From Steinernema hermaphroditum (taxonomy: Eukaryota; Nematoda; Chromadorea; Rhabditida; Steinernematidae): a stretch of DNA of 64,000 nucleotides. The notes under the pieces were generated by a model that was not told the origin of the DNA, made no database searches, and saw only the letters and a list, made by a program, of their open reading frames with translations. The stretch is from contig CM059621.1 in NCBI GenBank assembly GCA_030435675.1, positions 7,750,001-7,814,000 on the forward strand, read 5' to 3'. Position numbers and translations under genes: made by a program. Positions 33,438-44,206 of this stretch are shown here, in pieces; position 1 is the first letter of the stretch; each line of letters begins with the position of its first letter.

Positions 33438-34739
33438 CCCGAGGAGCCAAGTGAAGCGACCGATCAGCCCAAGAGTTAAATGAGAAACTGCGGAGGGTGT
33501 AGAGTCTACACCGCACTCACTCCTGCGTTTACAGATGTGAATGCATCTTCATCTTGGACTTGAGACCATTCAGTGGTCAGCCTGATCCGAATGAGGTCGT
33601 TCTGGACGGACAGGCAGATGACAGCCCTACCGACATGGCTGACAAGGGACTGTTCCCAAGTGATACGCGCAGATCGAGCTGATATTTGGCACAGTGATAG
33701 GGGTGTATCTGAGAAGTCAAGCACACATAAACTCGCGTGCCAAAAATGAAGCTATCCACCCTAAACAAGGCCCTGAAGTTACCAAAATTCACGACACTCA
33801 ATACTACTAGAATTGAATTGCAACGTCGCGTTGTATTCGTGTGGTCGAGGGGTAGTGCTCTGAGACGCCAGTCTGCGGTCTAGGGTTCGATTCCCGCAGG
33901 GAATCTTCTATTTTTCGATTTTCCTTCTTTTCACCGAAACTGTACATTATTATGTTTCCTAGTGTTTAACAACACCGTTTCTTGTTTTGCATCAAATGTA
34001 GACTAAAAAACCCTTTGCACGAATCGGAACTGGTAACCCAGATTTCACTTTTATAGCGAAGCGTTTTTTCGTTCTTTCACGGTCCCCTCTCTTTTGCTAT
34101 TTACCTCAGGACATCAAACCAAAGAAGAATGGCTGGGATGGGTGTCGAACTCGGATCCCAAAAACGGCAACCAAGAGACTATCCAGCTCGACCGCATAAA
34201 CAGTTGCCGCTGATCCAACAAAGTTGGCTATATTAAATAAAACGCGACTTTCAGAAGGCATTTACGCGTATATGTGTTTGTATTGGCCAGAATCGAATAG
34301 GATCTGCCGTTGTGACATCTTAAACGATAAACGGAGAGGGGGGAACGCCAAAGAATGAAAAACAACTCCATGACAAAGGTGAAATTCGGGTTACCAGTTC
34401 CGATTCCTGCAAAGGGCTCCAAACCAAAGACCAGCGTTGGTAAACGCCAAACGAAAATATACTGTTATGGTTTGAAGAAAGAAGATGGAAGCATAGTAAA
34501 ACACGGCTGCGGTCGAACCCGAGACCGTAGACTGGCGTCTCAGAGCACTACCCCTCGACTACACAAGTACAAGGTACCATTGCAATTAAATTCTACTAGT
34601 ATTGAGTGCTGTGCATTTTGGTAACTTTAGGGCCTTGTTTAGGGTGGATAGCTTCATTTTTGGCACGCGAGTTTATGTGTGCTTGACTTCTCAGATACAC
34701 CCCTATCACTGTGCCAAATATCAGCTCGATCTGCGCGTA
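33438..34739. other. Intergenic, occupied mostly by a palindrome
   Basis: The stretch lies upstream of the kinase start codon. From 33642 it is filled by the palindromic SINE-like repeat. Between 33530 and 33640 an open minus-strand frame ending in a GTGAGT donor might be an exon, but I could not join it to any gene. Confidence 0.45.
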
Positions 34740-34761
34740 TCACTTGGGAACAGTCCCTTGT
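33642..34761. repeat. 1.1-kb palindrome of inverted SINE-like copies with tRNA-type promoters
   Basis: The outer ends are exact inverted copies (ACAAGGGACTGTTCCCAAGT from 33642; reverse complement ending at 34761). Homology extends inward to about 34080 and 34340, interrupted by indels. In arm 1, TGGTCGAGGGG at 33842-33852 fits the Pol III A box and GGTTCGATTCC at 33884-33894 fits the B box, 42 bases apart as in tRNAs; arm 2 has the matching pair inverted. The central loop has a third tRNA-like module on the minus strand (34139-34196). No intact cloverleaf is present, so a tRNA-derived SINE is the best explanation. Confidence 0.75.
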
Positions 34762-35096
34762 GAGCGGAATGAGTTTTCAACATCAGAGTAACTGCCACAT
34801 TCACAAGGCGCTAAAACTAATAAAGCAAATCAGTATAAGCTCCAACACAACAAAATGAAACAACACAGCAATATGGATATAGGTATGTTTTATGGCTCAC
34901 CAATTACAGTAGGATCGAAGTAACACGTATACAGCCAGAGTGGAGGTTGGGGCTTCTTATTTGGCTCGCAAGTACCATGAGACGTCCGTGCGGGCCTTCG
35001 TGACGCCGGGAGCGTTGCCGCTGCTTCTTGCGCTACTGCTTCCGCTGCCGCTGCAGCTTCTTCCTCAGGCGTATTCCTCACGGGCGTATCCGCCAT
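34740..35096 (-). CDS. Doubtful short Ala-rich protein, two exons
   Basis: I do not recognise this protein. The model is exon 35096-34901, donor GTGAGC, acceptor TTTTAG and exon 34810-34740, giving 88 residues. The N-terminal part is Ala/Glu-rich low-complexity sequence and the middle has a Pro-Trp-Tyr segment (PQPPLWLYTCYFDPTVI). The last 22 bases, including the stop codon, lie inside the outer end of the SINE-like palindrome, so the original 3' end may have been cut by the insertion. An in-frame stop just upstream of 35096 limits the start unless another exon exists. Confidence 0.28.
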
Positions 35097-35350
35097 CGCC
35101 GCCGCTGCTGCTTTCTCCTCAGCCGTCAGGGGTCATGTACGCGCTGCGATCTTCCATTGTTGTCAGTGGACTGTTGAAGCGCCTTCTGACGCTCTTTTAT
35201 GCTCTTCTCTGCACCTTCGGCGCTGTCTGCGTTTCGACGCCCAACTGTCTAACCTAGCGACCACTATCTACTGTGACGAAAGAGTCAGATAGAACAAGCC
35301 AACCACTGTGGACCAAGTGACGATTCCTCAACACATCCGAAGGCAAGAAT

Positions 35351-35356
35351 TTTATT
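35351..35356 (-). terminator. Polyadenylation signal of the GBBH-like gene
   Basis: On the minus strand AATAAA lies about 30 bases beyond the stop codon at 35385, a normal distance. Confidence 0.5.
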
Positions 35357-35384
35357 TACAAGGAAAGGAACAAATATGGACAAA

Positions 35385-36254
35385 TTAGCAAGAAAGTTGG
35401 ACTCTCAGTCGGCGGCCGTACTGCGCAGGTGCTCCAACCATTACTCGGTGGTTGTTGACTACGAGGCGTTCGTGCGGCCGGAGTTCGATGAGAGAGGCGT
35501 TTCTCCACAGGAAGCGTCCCATCAGCTGCAGGCTCGAGTAGAACTTCTCCACATTCTCGGATGGTACCTCGGCGGATCGCGAAACGTTGTTGAAAATGAT
35601 GGATGTGATTTTATTATCCACCATTCTTACGATCTTGTGGGCAGCGGCAAAGGGACCGTCTTGGTATTGCAGCGAGCAGTTGCAGAGGAAATTGAATTCT
35701 TCAGGGTGCGTCGCGGCCATTTCTTCAACGGCGTTGAAGGAATCCACGAGGTAGAGACGAGCGTTTTCTGACGGATTCAGCGATTCCACTGCGCACATTG
35801 AGGCGATCTTCTCAAAGTGCGGCCAAACAGTTCCGATTTCTTCGAAGTTGGCGCCCCACTGTATCGAACCCATACAGTTTCCGATGGGCATTGAATCCGC
35901 ATGCACTATGTGCCAATTCAGCGAGACGGGATATTCTGATGCGGACTCCGGTTCAGAAATCATGGGCTTAATGGTGGAGTGACTTCTGAGGAATTCCGAA
36001 GAGAACTGGCTGCTGACGTACTGCGGCCACTTGAGTAGCAGTCGGTCGGCGTTGATATCGACGGCTTCTGGCTTCGGAGTAAGCTCGAGGTGGACGAGAG
36101 CAGTTCGGTCGGCGCTGTCACGCAGCCACACGTAGGAGAAGTTAGCCCGGAATCCGTCGGCCCACTCAACGTTGAGCACCTTCGAAAAGCGGCGGGCACT
36201 CTTCAAGGAGATCATGGCGACGGCTTGAGAAGTCGAACTTGTGAAGAGCGACAT
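35385..36254 (-). CDS. Gamma-butyrobetaine hydroxylase-like protein with a degenerate active site
   Basis: One uninterrupted exon of 289 residues. Family members use iron and 2-oxoglutarate to make carnitine and are about 380-420 residues. The N-terminal domain is recognisable (VEWADGFRANFSYVWLRD, LLLKWPQ), as is the second half of the oxygenase domain (YLVDSFNAVEEMA, IIFNNVSRS, VVNNHRVMVG). The segment between them is about 75 residues, shorter than normal, and the usual HTD metal motif cannot be placed; a lone HAD occurs in an unrelated context. The distal metal His of the RxLHGR motif is Val (RVMVG). I infer a pseudoenzyme or decaying gene, although the frame is intact. The start at 36254 gives a Ser/Thr-rich N terminus that could be a mitochondrial targeting signal. 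Confidence 0.7.
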   Translation of the reverse strand: MSLFTSSTSQAVAMISLKSARRFSKVLNVEWADGFRANFSYVWLRDSADRTALVHLELTPKPEAVDINADRLLLKWPQYVSSQFSSEFLRSHSTIKPMISEPESASEYPVSLNWHIVHADSMPIGNCMGSIQWGANFEEIGTVWPHFEKIASMCAVESLNPSENARLYLVDSFNAVEEMAATHPEEFNFLCNCSLQYQDGPFAAAHKIVRMVDNKITSIIFNNVSRSAEVPSENVEKFYSSLQLMGRFLWRNASLIELRPHERLVVNNHRVMVGAPAQYGRRLRVQLSC

Positions 36255-36803
36255 CCTGAAAAGCTTATATCAGAGAAGGTCCAGGAAGCAATGCAACATT
36301 TAGCGGGCGTCACTCGGAAAAAAAGTATGTATTTCATAAGGCGGTTCTTCCACATTTCTTTGCTCTGGTCGTAATAAACCCTCAATTTAAAAACAACACA
36401 AGAAACACCAACTCGGCGCCTTCAAGAACATGTATGGGTTGCCCTATGAATGAGAATTGGACTGAAATAATTGGACAAATTGAGAGAACAAATCACGCGC
36501 TAAAAATTGAAGAACACAACCCCATTCACTGAATGAATGAACTCTGCAAAAATGGGAAAGATACGATCAATATGTACTGCAAGGACTACTGTAGCAAACT
36601 GCACGACATTGCGAGAAACCACTCGCTCGACCTTCATATTGCGTCCCACAGCGATTAACTTGGTTTATGAGCTACTTTCGTACTGTATCCCTTTCATTTG
36701 GTTTATTTGGGCGAGTGAGCGCTTCTTCCGCTTCACGTGTTTTGGCGATTTCTCTCCGGAGTTCGACCTACTTTACTTTCCCTTTCAGGAGGACTCTATC
36801 AGA
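36255..36803. other. Divergent promoter region of the GBBH-like gene and MRTO4
   Basis: This 549-base stretch separates two divergently transcribed genes and probably holds both promoters. No named site was recognised. A splice acceptor (CCCTTTCAG) ends at 36788, 15 bases before the MRTO4 start codon. Confidence 0.45.
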
Positions 36804-37597
36804 ATGCCCCGCTCGAAACGCGATAAGGAGAGTAAGCTGGCTAACTCCGCGGCGATGTTTCTATCTTCTTGATTTCAGTCTCCCTGACTAAGGTTAAGAA
36901 GAAGACGCGCGAAACGAAGACGTCGCTCGTAGAAGACATCAAGAGCTGCGTGGACACGTACAAAAATGTGTTCGTCTTCACGATTGAAAACATGAGGTCG
37001 ACGAAGTTCATTGGAGTACGTTCAGAAGTTCGCTCCGTCACGCTGAACTCTTTTTCAGGTGCGACAAAATTTCAAGCAGAATTCGCGCTTCTTCTTCGGC
37101 AAGAACAACGTTATGGCCATTGCTCTTGGACGCAAAGCAGATGACGAGTACGCGGATGAACTTCACAAGATTTCGGAGTGTTTGAAGGGGCAGTGCGGAC
37201 TGATGTTCACGAATGCAGATACCGATGAAGTTTTGCAGTAAGTGAAGCCACTCACCAGATCGCCTCTACGTGGCTTTCCAGATTCTTTAAGACACACGTT
37301 GAGCCCGACTATGCCCGTTGTGGAAACGAAGCGACCGAAGAAGTCTCTCTCCCGCAAGGACCTCTTCCCCAGTTCGCCCATTCTATTGAGCCTCAGTTGA
37401 GAAAACTCGGAATGCCCACAAAACTGGAGCGTGGTATCGTCACTCTCTATGAAGACTTCGAAGTCTGCAAGAAGGGAGATAAGCTCACTGCCGAGCAAGC
37501 TCGCATTTTGAAGCTCCTCGAAATTCAAATGACACCTTTCCAAGTCATCCCTACCGCTCATTGGACCAAGGCCGACGGATTCAAACTGTTGGCCTGA
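36804..37597 (+). CDS. MRTO4: mRNA turnover protein 4 / ribosome assembly factor MRT4
   Basis: Nucleolar factor that resembles the ribosomal stalk protein P0 and holds its place on pre-60S subunits. Exons: 36804-36831, 36879-37015, 37059-37237, 37282-37597; 219 residues, the usual family size. The start is firm because the N terminus reads MPRSKRDKEISLTKVKKK, matching the family's MPRSKR start. Further family features are RETKTSLVEDIKSCVDTYKN, RFFFGKNNVMAIALGR and a GLMFTN strand. It lacks the acidic C-terminal tail of P0, as expected. It is the first gene of a run of six on this strand, with 192 bases to the next start codon. Confidence 0.93.
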
Positions 37598-37789
37598 CGT
37601 GATCGATTTTGTTTTCGTTTGGTCGTTGATGTTGTTGTTACGTTGTTTCCTGTTGACTCTCACCAATGAACAGATTTTATCTGATATGTTGAGTGTCCGT
37701 TCAGTTTGATTCCGAAGCGGTAGTCCATTACTCTTACATTATTTTGCTAGCTCGTGTAAGGTGTGACGTCTCAATGTGCACTTTAAGCG

Positions 37790-38299
37790 ATGCGGATGCC
37801 CGGCCTTTTGGCATTGCAGAACTTGAGGATCTCCGTCGTAAGGCGCGCCGGATCCTCATCTCAAACTCCGCGATTTAGCGAAAGCACGGCATACTTTGGA
37901 AATGACCGGATGGGAGCGAGTCGTGGCGCGCGACGAGTCACTCCAGGAGCAGCGTTCAAGCCCGACTACTATACTTCAGACGAGTTCAAACGAAAGAAGC
38001 TGCTTTCGTTCCTGCTCAGTTTCGGCGCTTTCGTCGCTTACTTTGGGTGGCTAAGGTGTGGATCGATCATATGGGCTTATGTGACCTTTTCTGTATTTAG
38101 AGAGTCGAGCGATCTGGATGAAATAATGAGCACGCCGCCGCACATTTTGAGCGCCAACCTAGAGCGACGAATGATCCGCGAACAGATTGAAGAAGCGCAG
38201 AAGAAAGGAAAGGACACTACACTGCTTCAAGCTCAGCTAGAATACGTAGATGTGAAGGAGGCTGCTCTCAAGACGCAGTTTGAGAAGAAAAACAAGTGA
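37790..38299 (+). CDS. Small single-pass membrane protein, probably mitochondrial
   Basis: I do not recognise the family. Exons 37790-38055 and 38101-38299 give 154 residues. The N terminus is rich in Arg, Ser and Ala without acidic residues (QNLRISVVRRAGSS), like a mitochondrial presequence. One hydrophobic helix (SFLLSFGAFVAYFGWL) follows a KRKK cluster near residue 75. The rest is a charged, helical segment likely to form a coiled coil (RRMIREQIEEAQKKGKD). This architecture fits inner-membrane assembly factors. The start codon lies two bases after a TTTAAG acceptor, which suggests trans-splicing, and a second Met follows two codons later. Confidence 0.7.
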   Translation: MRMPGLLALQNLRISVVRRAGSSSQTPRFSESTAYFGNDRMGASRGARRVTPGAAFKPDYYTSDEFKRKKLLSFLLSFGAFVAYFGWLRCGSIIWAYVTFSVFRESSDLDEIMSTPPHILSANLERRMIREQIEEAQKKGKDTTLLQAQLEYVDVKEAALKTQFEKKNK

Positions 38300-38582
38300 A
38301 TAGCCTAGTTGTTGAATAAGTAAATTTTTGCTAATAGAGAACTCTTGCATTAGTTCATTCGGTTGCATGCCTTGTTGACTATCTTTCAATCGTGTTTCGT
38401 GCGAATAGTGGGTGCCACTGGTGATCGTCAAGCTGAAGCGCGTGATGGGGACTCCCGCGTCTCGCACCGAATGGCAGTCGACCTGCTTCGTTGTATTTTG
38501 TGATGCTGCTGCTCCCATCTTCTCTTGCGAGTTATCGTCAGATTACTTATAACAAACGTCTTCGCTTTTACAGAGTAGAAAA

Positions 38583-41500
38583 ATGATACAAAACGACAAG
38601 GAGAGGTCCTGCAAGCAATGGTTTCAAGAATCGCGGCATGTGGAAGCCATAAAAGGCAACTCTGAAGAGCACGTGGATCGTCACATTTGGTAAGCTTCAA
38701 AATCTGATAGTTCTTATTTTCGTTTATAACATTTCTAGGACGACATATGTGAAAGAGCGCATGAAAACCGTTTCTGTAGCTCTTGTGCTCTGTTTGAATA
38801 TTGGAGTTGATCCCCCAGACGCCGACAAGCCGAATCCTTGTGCGCATATTGAAGGATGGGTGGACTTGAAGAAACTGGGGCCACAGAAGGCTATGCAGCA
38901 TATCGCTCATAATCTGCAGAAGAACTATGAAAGATGGCAACCCAGAGCGAGGTTTAATCGAAGAGAGTTAGAAAATCTCAATTAAAATACTCGATTTCAG
39001 ATATAAAACTGCTTGCGATCCAACAGTGACGGAAGTTCAAAAACTCTGCAGTAGCTTGCGAAGAAACGCGAAGGAAGAGCGAGTGCTCTTCCATTACAAT
39101 GGCCATGGTGTACCTAGACCAACGGCAAACGGAGAAATCTGGGTCTTCAATAAAAACATAACCCAGTATATCCCACTTTCCATCTTCGACCTGCAAACGT
39201 GGATGTCGTTCCCTTCGGTTTACGTTTGGGATTGTAATGGAGCGCAGACTGCCATAAATTCCTTCAGTCGTTTCGCCGATGATCAGGTCAGCAGGTGGAT
39301 TACCGAATTCGACGAATTCAAAGAAAATCACATGCCTCCACCACTTCCCAAATACAACATCGACGGGACACTTGAAGAACAGGCTGCCAAGTTTGGATTC
39401 CGACCAAAGCCCTTATTTGAGGTAAAGTTGCTTGTTGATCCATGAGAAACTGAGCACTATTTAGGAGTGCATACAACTGGGAGCGTGCCTGGAAAGCGAA
39501 AGCCTGCCACAGAATCCGGACTTGCCCGCTGATCTGTTCACGGCGTGTTTAACTACACCCATTCAAATTTCACTTCACTGGTATATCGTGAAAAATCGGT
39601 TAAAAGACCGTTATCCACTTGACATTGCCCTCGACATTCCTGGAACAATTACGGATCGGAAAACGCCCCTCGGGGAATTAAACTGGATATTTACTGCCAT
39701 CACAGATACTATAGCCTGGCATGCCCTGCCGAAGAACATCTTCCAGCGGCTCTTCCGTCAGGTTGGTATCATTCTGTTCTTTTCGCTTGGCAACGTGCGT
39801 TTGTAGGACCTCCTTATCGCTTCACTCTTTCGCAGTTTTCTACTTGCCGATAGAATCATGCGTGATAACGGCTGCCATGTTGTTTCTGCCCCTAAGTTGC
39901 CATCCGTCCATGATCATCCACTGTGGGAGGCATGGGACTACACCGTCGATTTATTCTTGAACCACTTGATGCATCTTCGAAGAAAACACGAAGAGAACAT
40001 TGCGGATTTGAAAGGACTCATTGGTGCGAGGAAGCTGTTCTCCTACCCTATAGAATCTGTGTACAACTCGTTCACATTAACCTCACTTCGACACAGTGGT
40101 TGGTTATGATTATTCCACTCAAATATGCTTTTATGTGTTTAGTTATGGTGGACCTGCCGAGAGAGATCATCGATTCCGAGAACGTCCACAGCAGTTTCTT
40201 TATCGAGCAACTGCAAGCCTTCGACGTTTGGCTTCGCTACGGGGTCTCTGACGTAAATCAGCAGCCGCCTCAACAGTTGCCTGTTGTTCTACAAGTCTTG
40301 CTCAGTCAGGTATTCATTCGTATATTCAAGAAGCCTAAGATATGTTTGCAACTTAGGCGCATCGTGTTAGAGCCCTGGAGCTCCTCGCTCGTTTCTTGGA
40401 TCTGGGTTCATGGGCTGTCGGTCACGCTCTCTCCGTGGGGATCTTCCCGTACGTGCTGAAGCTTCTGCAGTGCGGAACTCTCGCCTTGAGACCGTGGTTG
40501 GCGTTCATATGGGCAAAGATTCTTGCTGTGGAGTCCGACTGCAAAAATGAGCTCATGAAGGACAATGGGTAGATTCATCTCTCTCCTTCACGAAGAAATC
40601 ATTAACTCTTCAGATATTTGTACTTCATCCAAATGCTCAATGATCCGCAGATGCCTTCAAGATTTAAAATTGTTCCGGCCTTTGTTACGGCAACACTAAT
40701 CCATAACAACAAGTGGGTCATTTCATTAGTTACGATTTCAATCATGCTGTGTTTCAGAACAGCTCAGGATAAACTGACGAAAAACCATTACGTAACGCTT
40801 TGCACGGAGCTTCTTTCCGAACCTGGAACATCGAAGTGCCGGATGCTCAGGTTGTGGATTCTCGTCGGACTTGGTCGTCTCTGGGTGGAGTACAATGACG
40901 CCCGATGGCACGCCGTCCGATCAGTTGCCTATGAACGCGTTATGGAATTCCTCGATGACCCCGTACCCGAAGTCAGAGCGGCAGCGGTGTTTTCCCTCGG
41001 TTGTTTGGTGCGAAATAGATCGCAAAACAATGAACATGCGACTACGGTACCCTCATTCTCTCGCTTTTGTTATTCATTTATCGCTGCTTTTAGATCGACC
41101 ATGAGGTGTGTGACAAACTGGCTACAGTGTGTACTTGGGACGGTTCAGTTATGGTCCGTTCCGAACTCGTAGTGGCTGTGCAATGGTTCGTTATCGACTT
41201 CGAGAGCCGATTCGTCGTCGTCGCCTTGGATCTGGATAAGAAGTCACAGTCGTTTTGCGAAGACGACTCTTTCGTAGAAACCGGTCTCGAAGCCATCGAC
41301 GAATCCTTCACGATGAGTGCTGTGAATGGTTCGCTGAATAGGTAAGGCCATTCACACACAAGGCCGGCTAACTTTTTACTTGTTTAGATCACTTTCTGTC
41401 AGGCATCCTCAGAAGACTTACGTGCAGCGCTCCGCTTCTTACGTCGGTAACAAGAGCTGTAAGAAATGCTGGTTCGTATGCATGTGCAAAGAAAAAAATT

Positions 41501-43944
41501 CAGACCGAAGAACCATCAGTCATGAGGAAGTTTTGCACGCTACCCAAAAATATTCAAAGAAACGGGCCTCCTTGCTCGATTGCGATCGTTCGGACGAGGC
41601 CATGAGGAGCGCCATTATGGGGCAACTATATATCCTCGAGTGCAAAGCCTTCCACGAACCGTTTGAGCGAATATGGATGTCTCTCCTGAGACTCGGCCTC
41701 GACCCCGTTCGCGATGTCGCCACAATGGCTCAGGTACACCACGCCGTGTCATTGCGTCAAATGTCATCACTCCTTTTTAGGAACTGATCAAGTACATCGT
41801 GGACCTCGCCATCAAGAAAAAAGAAACGCGAGTCAAGAAGATCAACGCTATCATGCAGAAACAGATCGCTACACAATCAGAAGCTGAAACGCCTCCACAG
41901 CAGCTCTTCAACAGGCACAATCATCCAGGTCTGGCAGCGTTGCCTAGGCATCATCCACATGCCACTCCGAGTAAACCGGCCAAGGCTCCCGTGAAGTTTA
42001 TGGTCGGGTCCCCGACCTCTTCTTCGTTTGGAACCAGCATAGAGGCGAATGTCGCTGATAGGATGCTGATGCCTCCGCCGTCTGTGATTTCTTCCACCGC
42101 TTCCACCGCTCTTTGTCACTCGTCAGTGCCACTGGAATCGCACCTGGACAAATTCAAGGAAGGGATCATGAATACTTCTACTCCGGCAGCGAAAACCTCT
42201 TCGTCAAGGCACCTGCGGGCTCATTTGAACAGCGACGACATCGCCGAAGAAGCTCTGAATCTTAGTCTGAGCGCGGCTAAGTTTACTCCCAAACGAAACG
42301 TGAGACGAGTCCGTACCGTATTTCATATATCCATTCGTTTTCAGGTGTACAACAGAGGAATTCGCGACAGCAACCCGAACCTGAGCACATTGGAGGTACG
42401 GGAGGAGTTCGTTTCCGGGAAGGTCAAAATCAGTACGCAGTTCGTCCCTTGGTGCTCGAAATTTTTCACGCAACCTATTCTCGATAAGATCTACCGTGGA
42501 ATGGGATCCAAACCGACCGGCATCTCTGCGGTCTACGCCGCCACCCCGACGCACTCTTACTCAAGCCTTCAAGGAAACAATTCTGCCGGAGTCATAGCGA
42601 AGCAAGAAGATACGAAACAAGAGGATACTCCAGTTGAAGAAGACGCTTCGGCCGATTCGACGCAGGTGCACGCGCAACCCTCCGATTGGGCGTACTACGT
42701 CCGCGAAGGTTTGGATCAGAAGGCTGAAATCGATCGCGAAAGTCTTTCGAAGATGTCCATGGAAAGTTGCGAGAAATGCGACATTCTACACTTCCAAACG
42801 CGCACGAAGAAACCCTTCCAGTGCCTTACGTACAGTTTGCTACGACCTCATCTCTACGCATGTGACGGCAGAATGGTACACTTGTACAACTGGGACGAGA
42901 AGGAGCTTGTCCGTGTCTTCGATGTAGCTGAAAAGAACCCGTTTGTGCAGGTACGCCCTCGTATAAGAAGATTCCTCTGAAATCAGATATTTAGGAACCG
43001 GTATGCGAACTTATCTCCATGAACGGAATGACTCATGAACTGATCATGACCGGCTCTGCAAACGGCCTTGTCCGAATTTGGGATCCTTGTTACTGCCCGA
43101 ACAGTTTGGATTGTGAGGGAGAACCAAAACAAGTCACAGCAACTTACTTGGTTAACGATTTGGTCCGCATGGCAGGACACGAAATGTCGAAAAATTTGAC
43201 TTTATATGAGTAAGTATGCCTTCCCTGGTTTGTATCAATAGGTATGCATTTAGCTGGAATCAAGAATGTGGGAAGCTAGTGTGTGCCGGAAACCTTCGAG
43301 TGTGTAGGATATGGGATTGTCACTCTGAACGAACTCACTGTGACATAGCCATTGACACGAAAAATGGCCCAGTAACAGGATTAGCGACTAACCTCACAAG
43401 GAACATCATCGCTTGTGGATTCCGGAACGGAACGGTGAATGTTTACGACGATCGCATTCCTTCTAACCGGAACTGCACCATGGTTCTGCGAGATCTCCAG
43501 TCCACCGTAATCGGATGCAGAATAATCGGCAACGCGCAAGAAGAAATAGTAGCCGCATCGGCGGATGGGTTGGTGCGCTCGTGGGATGCCCGGCAGTATA
43601 AAGAACCAGTCATCAAGTTCACCGTGTTTAACGCTCAGTCGAAAGAGTATTTCAATATGGCTACTGTAACGAAGATGGATGTACAGGTGACCAGCAAGGT
43701 AAATGAAGCTGCCTTCCTTGAAATAGCTATTACTGGACTGTTTTAGCTGATTTTTTGTGGAACAACCCAGGCGACAACGAAAATTTACAACGCTACGAAG
43801 AAGAGATTTCATCAGGTTCTGAGATATCCTAACTGTGGTGAAATCTCGGCTATGAAGAGCCATCCGTTGAGAGTCCTTCTGGCGACTGCCACCTCCGACG
43901 GTAGCCTCCACGTGCACGGAGTGCCGCAGAAGAGAATAGATTAG
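38583..43944 (+). CDS. daf-15: Raptor, regulatory subunit of TOR complex 1
   Basis: Raptor binds TOR kinase and brings it its substrates. Sixteen exons: 38583-38689, 38739-38951, 39001-39421, 39465-39761, 39807-40098, 40143-40309, 40357-40568, 40614-40712, 40758-41046, 41094-41341, 41388-41733, 41781-42299, 42345-42950, 42995-43209, 43242-43698, 43771-43944; 1553 residues. The N-terminal caspase-like domain is unmistakable ([40 protein letters not shown]), and the remnant dyad positions read GHG and WDC. HEAT-like repeats follow ([56 protein letters not shown]), then a Ser/Pro-rich linker and C-terminal WD40 repeats ([16 protein letters not shown]). The start codon lies 9 bases after an acceptor; an additional upstream coding exon cannot be excluded. 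Confidence 0.95.
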
Positions 43945-44206
43945 GTCTTACATATTTGTTGTACATAATAGGCTAACCATTATTTGCTCACAAGTTGTAT
44001 TCGAGGTACTCACATTATGGATTACCACCATTATTCATTAGCGCTGTTGTTGTAGACTCTGTTGTATATATTATATAGAGTTGTTTTCGTTAAAGTTCTT
44101 GTTATGACGAGCTGAAAATAGTAGTTTCAGTTGCCGTGATTCTCGGTGGATATTGAAAAGTGACTTCGATGGTGCTTCTACTGTTTTTCAGTGGGTGGTT
44201 GAAGGT

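Noticed and set aside
33506..33724. Minus-strand frame as a 5' exon of the GSK3-like kinase
   Set aside because: Its GTGAGT donor is in phase 0 while the acceptor upstream of the kinase Met would need phase 1; not joinable.
33842..33900. Functional tRNA gene
   Set aside because: A and B boxes are good but the T stem does not pair beyond three bases and no acceptor stem forms; a SINE head is more likely.
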